This document shows, in pieces, positions 50,450-56,604 of a DNA stretch of 56,604 bases (the first letter of the stretch is position 1; each line of letters begins with the position of its first letter). The position numbers and the translations under genes are program-made. This DNA is from Candidatus Methanoperedens sp. Lineage in GTDB: Archaea; Halobacteriota; Methanosarcinia; Methanosarcinales; Methanoperedenaceae. The notes under the pieces are model-generated. The model had not been told where the DNA came from. It made no database searches and saw nothing but the letters and a program-made list of their open reading frames with translations. The stretch is taken from assembly GCA_027460465.1 (NCBI GenBank), contig JAPZAV010000001.1:1-56604 (forward strand), read 5' to 3'.

Positions 50450-51673
50450 GTTCTTTTTCCATTTTAAATAAGCAAATACGCTCATAATGGCTAACACTGC
50501 TCCAAACACGCCGGCAGAGGGTAAATTCTTGTTTTCGGGGTTCACTGTTAATGGGAGCGTGCGCCTGAATATCACAACATTGTTCTTTTCGTCAATACCT
50601 CTTAATTCCACGTCCAGCAGGTACTTCTTGGCTGAAGCTTTACTATCGACCGCCACCTTTAAGACAGCATCTCCGCTTTCATTGCGCTCAAGTTTCCCGA
50701 TGAAATCAGATTTCTCAGTGAAATCAAAAGGCTGCGATGCATCCTTGAAAACGCGCAGGGAGACCGATTGGGCTTTCTCATTGCCTGTATTTCTGACTTT
50801 TATCCTGACATCTGCCTTTGTCCCTGGGACAAGCTTCTCAGGGGCTGTTGTCACTGAATCAATAATAAGATACAATGAAGGTTTGACAGGTATGGCAAGG
50901 TCAAGTGTTTTTGTCCTGTAAGTATTGTTCTCATCGTTTTCATCCTTATAAGTGAGTTCAAGTCTTGCATTGTGTTCCCCTTCTTTTACATTTTCTTCTA
51001 TATCCACAAAGAAATTTGCTGTTTTGGTGCTGCCTTTCTCGATAATTCCAAGACTGACCTCATCTGAATAACTGTATGTCGGCTTGAAGCCTGAAGGCAG
51101 AACCAGCCTGACTTTGACGTTCTCAGCATTCCCTTTACCCAGGTTGTCAATATTCACCGACAGCTTTGCTTCGGTCGTATCGGCTACAAGTTTCTCAGGA
51201 GACGTCACAAGCGCTCCCACCACAAAGTCTGCTCTCTTCGGGTCAATGTATAATGGGAACTCCTTTTTTGTCCAGCCTTCTCCTGTTGACCAGCTCAGGG
51301 TTACATTGTAAGTTCCTTTGTTGGCATTATCAGCTACCCTGAGTTTGTAGTGCAGGACATAAAATACATTGTTATCGTTCGTACCTGCCGAAGCACCAAG
51401 GTCCCTGTCAGGGGAATCGCCTGCTTCAAATAGAAACGGATAATCTGCATCAAGATGGAACCTCAGGTTCTCAACTGTGCCCGAAATAGTATTTACGATT
51501 TGCCATCTTACGTCCACATCTTTTCCGGCGTCGGCAGGGTCAGGGATCTGGCTCATAAAATTTGCCTTGATCCTGTTCCCCTGAACACCGGTGAGGGGCG
51601 CACCAATAACCGGACTGACCAGTACTGATAAAAATACAATCAGTATACCAAATGCTGCGATTCTTCTATTCAT
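50444..51673 (-). CDS. COG1361-type surface protein with signal peptide and C-terminal anchor
   Basis: The 409-residue exported protein has a signal peptide (about 1-24). It then has repeated immunoglobulin-like modules, recognisable by recurring LVPGTKADVRIKVRNTG- and NIDNLGKGNAENVKVRL-type stretches, and a terminal helix (VFGAVLAIMSVFAYL) with KWKKNL. Such proteins accompany RND exporters in archaea, perhaps as extracellular stalks. It overlaps the RND half-gene by 4 bases and ends the operon. Confidence 0.82.
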   Translation of the reverse strand: MNRRIAAFGILIVFLSVLVSPVIGAPLTGVQGNRIKANFMSQIPDPADAGKDVDVRWQIVNTISGTVENLRFHLDADYPFLFEAGDSPDRDLGASAGTNDNNVFYVLHYKLRVADNANKGTYNVTLSWSTGEGWTKKEFPLYIDPKRADFVVGALVTSPEKLVADTTEAKLSVNIDNLGKGNAENVKVRLVLPSGFKPTYSYSDEVSLGIIEKGSTKTANFFVDIEENVKEGEHNARLELTYKDENDENNTYRTKTLDLAIPVKPSLYLIIDSVTTAPEKLVPGTKADVRIKVRNTGNEKAQSVSLRVFKDASQPFDFTEKSDFIGKLERNESGDAVLKVAVDSKASAKKYLLDVELRGIDEKNNVVIFRRTLPLTVNPENKNLPSAGVFGAVLAIMSVFAYLKWKKNL

Positions 51674-52824
51674 GTTCTCTCCTTAAATACATTCATAAAT
51701 CTTTTATACATATCTTTAGCATTGATCGAATCAAATATTATCAAAAGTGCAGGGACAGCGGTGATGGCCGCGAGCATGCTCGCTGCAACACCATAGCCCA
51801 TCATAACTCCCATTTCATTCAAGAAAGACAGCTTGCCAAGCTGCATCGCCTGGAAACCTATCAGAGCAGCAAGCGTTGTCGTTATCATGGGGATGATTAC
51901 ATTATTCAATGAAATCTCCATTGATTGGGCTGGAGATTTACCTGGAAGTTCAAGCCTGTACCTAGTCGTTACCTGAATCCCAAAGTCTATGCCAATGCCC
52001 ATTATCATAGAAAGTACGCCTGAAGTCGCAGAGCTGAGCCCCATCCCTGTGAGTCCCACGTAGCCCATGGTCCAGATAGTCCCGAAAATTATGGTTGTAA
52101 GAGGTGTGAAGCCATATTTTATTGAACGGAACAGGACAAGTATGATGATCAGAATACCGATGAGCGAGTATGCAGAGGTTCTTGACATATCAGGCGAAAT
52201 GGCTTTCTTTACGACCTGCTGTTCCATACTGGTCCCTCCAAGGTTTGTAATAACACCGGCAGGTTGTGGCACCTGACGTATGATCTTTTCAAACTCCATC
52301 TCCATGGAATCCATGTCAACGTCATCCGTAGTTCTGATTCTTACCAGTGCCATGGTATAATCCTTGCTGATATAACTATCAAGCAGACCATTTTTATATG
52401 TGAGCGTCTGAACATCGCGGATAGATTGAGGGATTTTTCCATCATTGAGATTTTTCAGAATGGATGCCGGGCCTGTGACCTCTATCACGTTATCAGTATG
52501 CATTGCAAGATCAGCAATATTATTCATATACTGCAGAACCCTGGGATCCCTTACATCGCGAATCTCATTTGAGCCAGGGTAGTTCGGTTCGATCTCAACC
52601 ACAAAATACAGGATATTGGTACTTCCGAATTCATCCTCCAAAGTGAAAAGGGTTCTTATGGAGTCCATTTCTTTTGGAAGAAAATCCCTGTTACCCGAAG
52701 TCTTCATAGTTATGGTACCCGCCATATAGATGGAAAATACCGTCAGAAAAATCGCGAATGTGAGAACGATATACGGATGGTTTGAAATAAATTCTGAATA
52801 TTTTCCAATGAATTTTTTAATCAT
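51670..52824 (-). CDS. RND-family (HAE3-like) exporter, half-size protein 2
   Basis: The 384-residue protein has an N-terminal helix (about 15-36), a large extracellular domain (about 45-210) and five C-terminal helices with IGIDFGIQVTTRYRLE, the MMPL/HAE3 helix-4 motif carrying an Asp for proton relay. On its own this is half of a typical HAE3 exporter. It overlaps the first half gene by 8 bases and the surface protein gene by 4 bases. Confidence 0.85.
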   Translation of the reverse strand: MIKKFIGKYSEFISNHPYIVLTFAIFLTVFSIYMAGTITMKTSGNRDFLPKEMDSIRTLFTLEDEFGSTNILYFVVEIEPNYPGSNEIRDVRDPRVLQYMNNIADLAMHTDNVIEVTGPASILKNLNDGKIPQSIRDVQTLTYKNGLLDSYISKDYTMALVRIRTTDDVDMDSMEMEFEKIIRQVPQPAGVITNLGGTSMEQQVVKKAISPDMSRTSAYSLIGILIIILVLFRSIKYGFTPLTTIIFGTIWTMGYVGLTGMGLSSATSGVLSMIMGIGIDFGIQVTTRYRLELPGKSPAQSMEISLNNVIIPMITTTLAALIGFQAMQLGKLSFLNEMGVMMGYGVAASMLAAITAVPALLIIFDSINAKDMYKRFMNVFKERT

Positions 52825-53995
52825 AAAAGCCCCCTCTCAGAATATGTTCTTCTTTTTTGGCTGCAAGTTTTTCAAGTTTCCTTCTTGTGCTCTTTACCTC
52901 ATATTCTTCTTCCAGCAGTATGAACACAGGGTTGACAAAAAGTGCAGCAAGGAGACAGAATGCTATGCCGAGGGCAAGAGTCTGTCCGAGGTGCTGTATC
53001 ATGGGCACCGTTGCGAACGAAAGCACTCCAAATCCCACGATGGTTGTTAATCCTGACCCGATGATGGCTGTACCTATCCCATGAACCGTGGTCTTAAGAG
53101 AATCAAGTTGACTGAATTTCTTTCCTCTCTCTTCCTTATATCTGCTTACAACGAATACCCCATATTCAACTCCCAGCCCAAGGATCATGGAGCTTAATCC
53201 AACCGTGGAAACTGCAAGAGGGATTTTAAGCCAGCCCAGAGTCCCCATTGTCCATATAAGTCCTAATGATAAAGGAACAAATATCAGAAGCCCCTGTGTA
53301 TAGGAGCGCTGCATAACGAACAGCAGGATCAATATTATGATTGCAGCAACTGCCAGGGTAACAACAGCATCCCTTTTTAGCAGATCAAAAATCGCTACTC
53401 TCAGGACCGGCGCACCTGTTACTGTGAATTTCACACCCGGCGGCTTCGGCGTATGATCAACATATTTCTGTACCATTCTATTGAAGCTCTGAATCTTTTC
53501 TTCTGCTCCGCCGATATCTGCTGAAATATACATGACCGCAGTACTGTAATCACGACTGAAGAAACTGTCAATGCCAGGTGTTTTTTCAATATCCTCAGGC
53601 GAAATCGTCTCTTTTCCCCTGAAAAAACTTGCTGGCGAACCGATGCTGGTTATACTTTCCTCTCCCCGCAGTTCCTGATCAAGGAAAATGAAGGATTGTA
53701 TTACCCTGGGATCACGAATATCCCGGACTGAGCTCTTCAGATCCACGGACTCATCGATTTCTGCCACTATGATTGACATGTCCTTACCGCCGAATTTATC
53801 CGAAACGCGGTCATTGAGTTGAAATATCGGGATTTCCTGTGGAAGCTCTTTCCTGATATCTGAATTTATGGAGAGATCCTTTAACCCTATACCCAGTACA
53901 ATCGTAAAGACTATGGCGAGTACAGCAAGCAGCTTTGCGTGCTTCATCTGTATATCTGCAAGTTTTTTCAGTCCCTTTTCAAGTATATCAGGCAT
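52817..53995 (-). CDS. RND-family (HAE3-like) exporter, half-size protein 1
   Basis: The 392-residue protein mirrors the next gene: a leading helix (about 20-38), an extracellular domain with DIRDPRVIQSF, and five C-terminal helices with LGLGVEYGVFVVSRYKEE, where Glu takes the place of the Asp in the partner. The two halves would assemble a pseudo-symmetric pump for lipids or hydrophobic compounds. Most relatives are a single chain of about 750-800 residues. It is divergent from trmB and probably repressed by it. Confidence 0.85.
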   Translation of the reverse strand: MPDILEKGLKKLADIQMKHAKLLAVLAIVFTIVLGIGLKDLSINSDIRKELPQEIPIFQLNDRVSDKFGGKDMSIIVAEIDESVDLKSSVRDIRDPRVIQSFIFLDQELRGEESITSIGSPASFFRGKETISPEDIEKTPGIDSFFSRDYSTAVMYISADIGGAEEKIQSFNRMVQKYVDHTPKPPGVKFTVTGAPVLRVAIFDLLKRDAVVTLAVAAIIILILLFVMQRSYTQGLLIFVPLSLGLIWTMGTLGWLKIPLAVSTVGLSSMILGLGVEYGVFVVSRYKEERGKKFSQLDSLKTTVHGIGTAIIGSGLTTIVGFGVLSFATVPMIQHLGQTLALGIAFCLLAALFVNPVFILLEEEYEVKSTRRKLEKLAAKKEEHILRGGFYD

Positions 53996-54077
53996 ATTGC
54001 TCCTGGATCTCTTTAGTACTTCAGTCCTGTAATTTGAAATAGTACTCTTCGTTCAAGTATTTAAAATATTCCAATTA

Positions 54078-54097
54078 AAACAACTCTAGAGTGGTTT
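54078..54097. promoter_or_regulatory. 20-bp near-perfect palindrome, candidate TrmB operator
   Basis: AAACAACTCT and AGAGTGGTTT form a 20-bp palindrome centred between 54087 and 54088, with one mismatched pair. It lies in the 142-base region between the divergent RND and trmB genes, 40 bases before trmB, next to TATA-like stretches (TATTTAAAATATT at 54058-54070). Position and symmetry fit a dimeric repressor site for both genes. Confidence 0.55.
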
Positions 54098-54137
54098 AAT
54101 TCAAAACATTTAAGTATTATAGAAAAGATTAATATTT

Positions 54138-54968
54138 GTGATAGAAAAGCTGAAAAGGCTAGGGCTTACAGGTTACGAGGCATATGCATATATCGCTCTT
54201 CTGAAACTCGGCAATGCAGAGGCAAGCGAGATAGCGATCAGGGCAAAGATACCGATGGGAAGGATATACAATGTGCTTTCCAATCTCGAAGAATCCCGAC
54301 TTATCAGGGCGCAGGATACAAGACCCAGGAAATACGAGTGCGTGGAACCTGCTGCTGCAATGGAGCGGCTTTTAAAGAACAAACAGGAAGAATTCAAACG
54401 CGCAAATGAAGAGATGGAAGAACTGGCGAGCAATCTGGCGTCAGAACTTTCCGGGGTGAGGGTAAAAAAGCAAGAAAAGACCTTCTGGACAGTAGCGATA
54501 GGAGATCGATCGGTCGAGCTCGCACAGGAGTGCATAACCGGTGCCCGGAAGGAAGTATTGTTTTTTATGGCATCAAAGACCACCTCGGAGAGAATAAAAG
54601 ACAGGTTAAGAATTGACAAATTTCCAGGGCTCATAAGCGCTATCCATGAAGCACTTAAGAAAGGAGTCGAGGTCAGGGCGATCCTCAACAGAGATGTGGA
54701 TTTCAGTTCGCTCGAAAGTTCCCCGGCCATCAAAACGCTTCTGAACTACACGGGAAAAGAGTTCAGGTGCAAATTTGCCGCGATACCCGCGACGCCATTT
54801 CACATCATAGATGAAGAGAGCGTGCTTCTGCAGATGCTGAATCCACTGGCTCCGGATGAGCTTTTTGCTGTGGTCAATATCAGGGATATGAATCTTGCAG
54901 GTGAGCTGAGGAAGAAGTTCTTTGCGATCTGGGAAAAAGCTGAAGATCAGGGAAAATGCGGATCATAA
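54138..54968 (+). CDS. TrmB-family transcriptional regulator
   Basis: The 276-residue protein starts at GTG 54138. The winged helix (about 1-75) includes LGLTGYEAYAYIALL and IPMGRIYNVLSNLEE, the recognition-helix area. A coiled coil (75-115) follows, then an effector domain with no strong sugar-binding motif. TrmB proteins repress transport genes until a ligand binds. It is divergent from the RND operon. The stop overlaps the last base of the tRNA gene on the other strand. Confidence 0.87.
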   Translation: MIEKLKRLGLTGYEAYAYIALLKLGNAEASEIAIRAKIPMGRIYNVLSNLEESRLIRAQDTRPRKYECVEPAAAMERLLKNKQEEFKRANEEMEELASNLASELSGVRVKKQEKTFWTVAIGDRSVELAQECITGARKEVLFFMASKTTSERIKDRLRIDKFPGLISAIHEALKKGVEVRAILNRDVDFSSLESSPAIKTLLNYTGKEFRCKFAAIPATPFHIIDEESVLLQMLNPLAPDELFAVVNIRDMNLAGELRKKFFAIWEKAEDQGKCGS

Positions 54969-55039
54969 GCCAAGGTCCGGATTCGAACCGGAATGGAATC
55001 GCTCTGCAGGCGATTGCGTAGCCGCTCCGCCACCTTGGC
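54968..55039 (-). tRNA. trnC: tRNA-Cys (anticodon GCA)
   Basis: The 72-nt gene folds completely. Acceptor GCCAAGG pairs with CCTTGGC, the D stem is GCG/CGC, the anticodon stem ATCGC/GCGAT encloses loop CTGCAGA (anticodon GCA), and T stem TCCGG/CCGGA encloses TTCGAAT. The discriminator is T (U) and CCA is not encoded. An AT-rich region upstream (about 55050-55110) can hold its promoter. Confidence 0.93.
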
Positions 55040-55085
55040 GCATGGGCTACATTATGCATTATAGATATTAAGGTTTTTGTAATTT

Positions 55086-55110
55086 GCAAAAATATATATA
55101 TATTATTCAA
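55086..55110. promoter_or_regulatory. AT-rich promoter region for the octaheme cytochrome gene
   Basis: A run of CAAAAATATATATATATTATT lies about 60-80 bases before the cytochrome start and behind the tRNA-Cys gene, an unusually long TATA-type tract. A GGAGG ribosome site follows at 55157-55161. Confidence 0.4.
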
Positions 55111-55168
55111 CAATAATATATAACATTCCCTCTGAAAAAATCGACGGGATTAGCAGGAGGCAATAAAA

Positions 55169-56398
55169 GTGTGGTATAGAAAAACAGGAATAATGGTTGC
55201 ATTGCTGCTGATGTCAGTATTGATATCCAGTGCATCGGGTGCCTATGAGGGCCCGGAAAAATGTAAAGGCTGTCATATTGAGAAATATGAACAGTGGAAA
55301 AACAGTCTGCATGCCAAGGCAGTAATAGGTGCCAGCGATGCAATAGCAGCAGGTTATCCAGTGCCAGATGGCGTCAATAAAGATGACCTGCAGTCCACAT
55401 GGGCTGGCAAATGGAAGGTGCGATGGGTCAACAAAAGCGGGTATGTGATAACCGGAGATGCTGTCCAGTACAATTCCGTGGAAAAGAAATTCGTTGCCTA
55501 TGATGCAGGACTGATTGTAGGATATAACTGCGGTCCGTGTCATACAACCGGCTATGATAAGAACGGAACCATGTTCAAAGGTGCGAATGCGTATCAGAGT
55601 GGAACATGGCAGATGCCAGGGGTCACATGCGAACGCTGCCATGGAGAAGGGAGCGAGCATATAAAAGCACCTGCAAAAACCAATATTAAATTAGATCGTT
55701 CAGCTGAATTATGCGGAGATTGCCATGGGAGAACAGATGCATCCATAAATCTGATAAAGACAGCTCTTGATCCAAAGAGAAGGCACAGGGTCCAGTACAA
55801 CGACTTATACCAGAGTTCAAAGTACACGGCAGGTGTCACCTGCATCAACTGTCACAACTCTCATGACACCACAGATGCGATGTATGCAGATCTCGGCAAG
55901 AAATATGATAAGGATGCGCTTTCAAACATGAAACCTGCAAAAATCTCGAATTACAGGGGAACAGACAATAATGTTGGAACCACAGATTATGAAGCAGCTT
56001 CAGAACCAATATGCACAGCGTGCCATGTGAAAGTAAGTCCTCTCTATCCCAATGCTATCAAAGTCAAGCTGGAACACGGCAATGCAGTATGCACGGACTG
56101 CCATATGGCAAAAAGCAGGAAGACGGCGACTGCATGGGATGAACGAAGCCATACTTTCAAGGTAGATGACAGGTTCAATTATTCCATGGCAAAACCGTAT
56201 GAGAATTATCCTGAACTCACATGCAAACCCTGCCATGCTGATATGGATTTCAGCAAAGTAAAGCTGAGCAATGCCCTCCACTCAGTGGCTAAACCTGCGG
56301 ATACAGGAACTCCATCTACAACGCAAAAGACGCCAGGATTCGAGTTGATGGCTGCGATCGGGGCACTGGTTGTCGCTCTGCTGGTGAGAAGAAGATAA
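55169..56398 (+). CDS. Octaheme c-type cytochrome (c554-like) with PGF-CTERM tail
   Basis: The 409-residue exported protein starts at GTG 55169, behind GGAGG. The signal peptide is about 1-24. Eight CxxCH sites are CKGCH (32-36), CGPCH, CERCH, CGDCH, CINCH, CTACH, CTDCH and CKPCH. The first is followed by EKYEQWKNSLHAKA, as in cytochrome c554/NrfB-like modules. The tail TPGFELMAAIGALVVALLV plus RRR is a PGF-CTERM signal. It is likely part of the extracellular electron path of an ANME-type archaeon; partners are unknown. Confidence 0.88.
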   Translation: MWYRKTGIMVALLLMSVLISSASGAYEGPEKCKGCHIEKYEQWKNSLHAKAVIGASDAIAAGYPVPDGVNKDDLQSTWAGKWKVRWVNKSGYVITGDAVQYNSVEKKFVAYDAGLIVGYNCGPCHTTGYDKNGTMFKGANAYQSGTWQMPGVTCERCHGEGSEHIKAPAKTNIKLDRSAELCGDCHGRTDASINLIKTALDPKRRHRVQYNDLYQSSKYTAGVTCINCHNSHDTTDAMYADLGKKYDKDALSNMKPAKISNYRGTDNNVGTTDYEAASEPICTACHVKVSPLYPNAIKVKLEHGNAVCTDCHMAKSRKTATAWDERSHTFKVDDRFNYSMAKPYENYPELTCKPCHADMDFSKVKLSNALHSVAKPADTGTPSTTQKTPGFELMAAIGALVVALLVRRR

Positions 56399-56430
56399 GA
56401 TCGATACTCCTGAAAAAGAGTCAGGTACTG

Positions 56431-56464
56431 GATGCTCAGATCAACTGAGCATCTAAATTTTATT
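56431..56464 (+). terminator. Terminator-like hairpin after the octaheme cytochrome gene
   Basis: GATGCTCAG (56431-56439) pairs perfectly with CTGAGCATC (56445-56453) around a 5-base loop, followed by TAAATTTTATTT. It lies 32 bases after the stop. Confidence 0.65.
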
Positions 56465-56526
56465 TACGTATAGGAAAGTATAAACATCTACCCCAAACCT
56501 GCGGCTTATTTTTCAGTCGAAAAATT

Positions 56527-56581
56527 GATGTTCTTGGCTTCCATTCTTGTTTGTGTCTCTAAAAACAAAAGCCAAGACATC
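56527..56581. repeat. Inverted repeat at the window end
   Basis: GATGTTCTTGGCTT (56527-56540) and AAGCCAAGACATC (56569-56581) are complementary except for one bulged T, with a 28-base loop. It is in a gene-free stretch at the edge, so its context is unknown. Confidence 0.4.
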
Positions 56582-56604
56582 AGCAACGATTACGATAACT
56601 ATCG

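Noticed and set aside
1-56604. CRISPR array, insertion sequence or phage module
   Set aside because: No regularly spaced direct repeats and no transposase, integrase or phage structural gene were seen.

Overview
This window is a chromosomal segment from a euryarchaeon of the Methanosarcinales type. The closest match I can infer from gene content is the anaerobic methane oxidiser group of Candidatus Methanoperedens. Archaeal markers are PAN, aMBF1, ribosomal protein S17e, CobY/CobZ, a TrmB regulator, a Thg1-like enzyme and archaeal PheT. Methanogen/ANME markers are an McrC-like protein, a homoaconitase/isopropylmalate isomerase small subunit with a YLRT loop next to a matching dehydrogenase, pyruvate synthase, CooS and sarcinarray-type surface proteins. 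The two multiheme c-type cytochromes with PGF-CTERM tails, one of them HAO-like, point to Methanoperedens rather than an ordinary methanogen. The species assignment is inference.

Layout. 0-1.2 kb: tandem exported sarcinarray-type proteins. 1.3-4.9 kb: a B12 nucleotide-loop operon (cobZ-cobS-cobY) that runs on into a 56-residue Cys protein and a radical SAM/SPASM enzyme. 4.9-12.2 kb: hypotheticals, a substrate-binding protein whose lobes are in circularly permuted order, a phosphodiesterase, hacB/leuD - unknown - leuB/aksF, PiT phosphate permease, Thg1 and a PRC-barrel protein. 12.5-15.4 kb: a small Cys/Lys-rich zinc-type protein, an SNase-like nuclease, two gene remnants (deoxyribosyltransferase-like, HicB) and a PIN toxin-antitoxin pair. 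15.8-20.1 kb: HAO-like heptaheme cytochrome, CBS protein, HPP membrane protein and CooS.

20.3-26.9 kb: twelve closely packed minus-strand genes. In transcription order they are DUF302, ferritin-like, CMD, ferritin-like, McrC-like, two DUF2180, PorGD-PorA-PorB, glutaredoxin and an FTR-rubredoxin fusion. This looks like a redox/oxygen-protection module wired to pyruvate synthase. 26.9-31.1 kb: aminotransferase, roadblock protein, PAN and aMBF1. 31.2-36.3 kb: five consecutive CBS-domain genes, the last overlapping an Rnl3-type RNA ligase. 36.4-40.3 kb: hypothetical, SufS-like desulfurase, sugar epimerase and a membrane-inserted metallophosphoesterase. 40.6-43.3 kb: an emfourin-like inhibitor, an M4 protealysin-like protease and an S8 protease. 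43.7-45.5 kb: rps17e-dapA-dapB. 45.7-50.4 kb: a broken AlkD gene, a hypothetical, DUF362 ferredoxin, surE and pheT. 50.4-56.4 kb: a two-gene RND exporter with a surface COG1361 protein, divergent from a TrmB regulator with a palindromic operator candidate between them; then tRNA-Cys and an octaheme cytochrome.

Several loci are reduced or rearranged (permuted substrate-binding protein, split RND, AlkD, HicB, deoxyribosyltransferase), so the segment has had considerable local rearrangement. No IS transposase, integrase, CRISPR array or replication origin was recognised.
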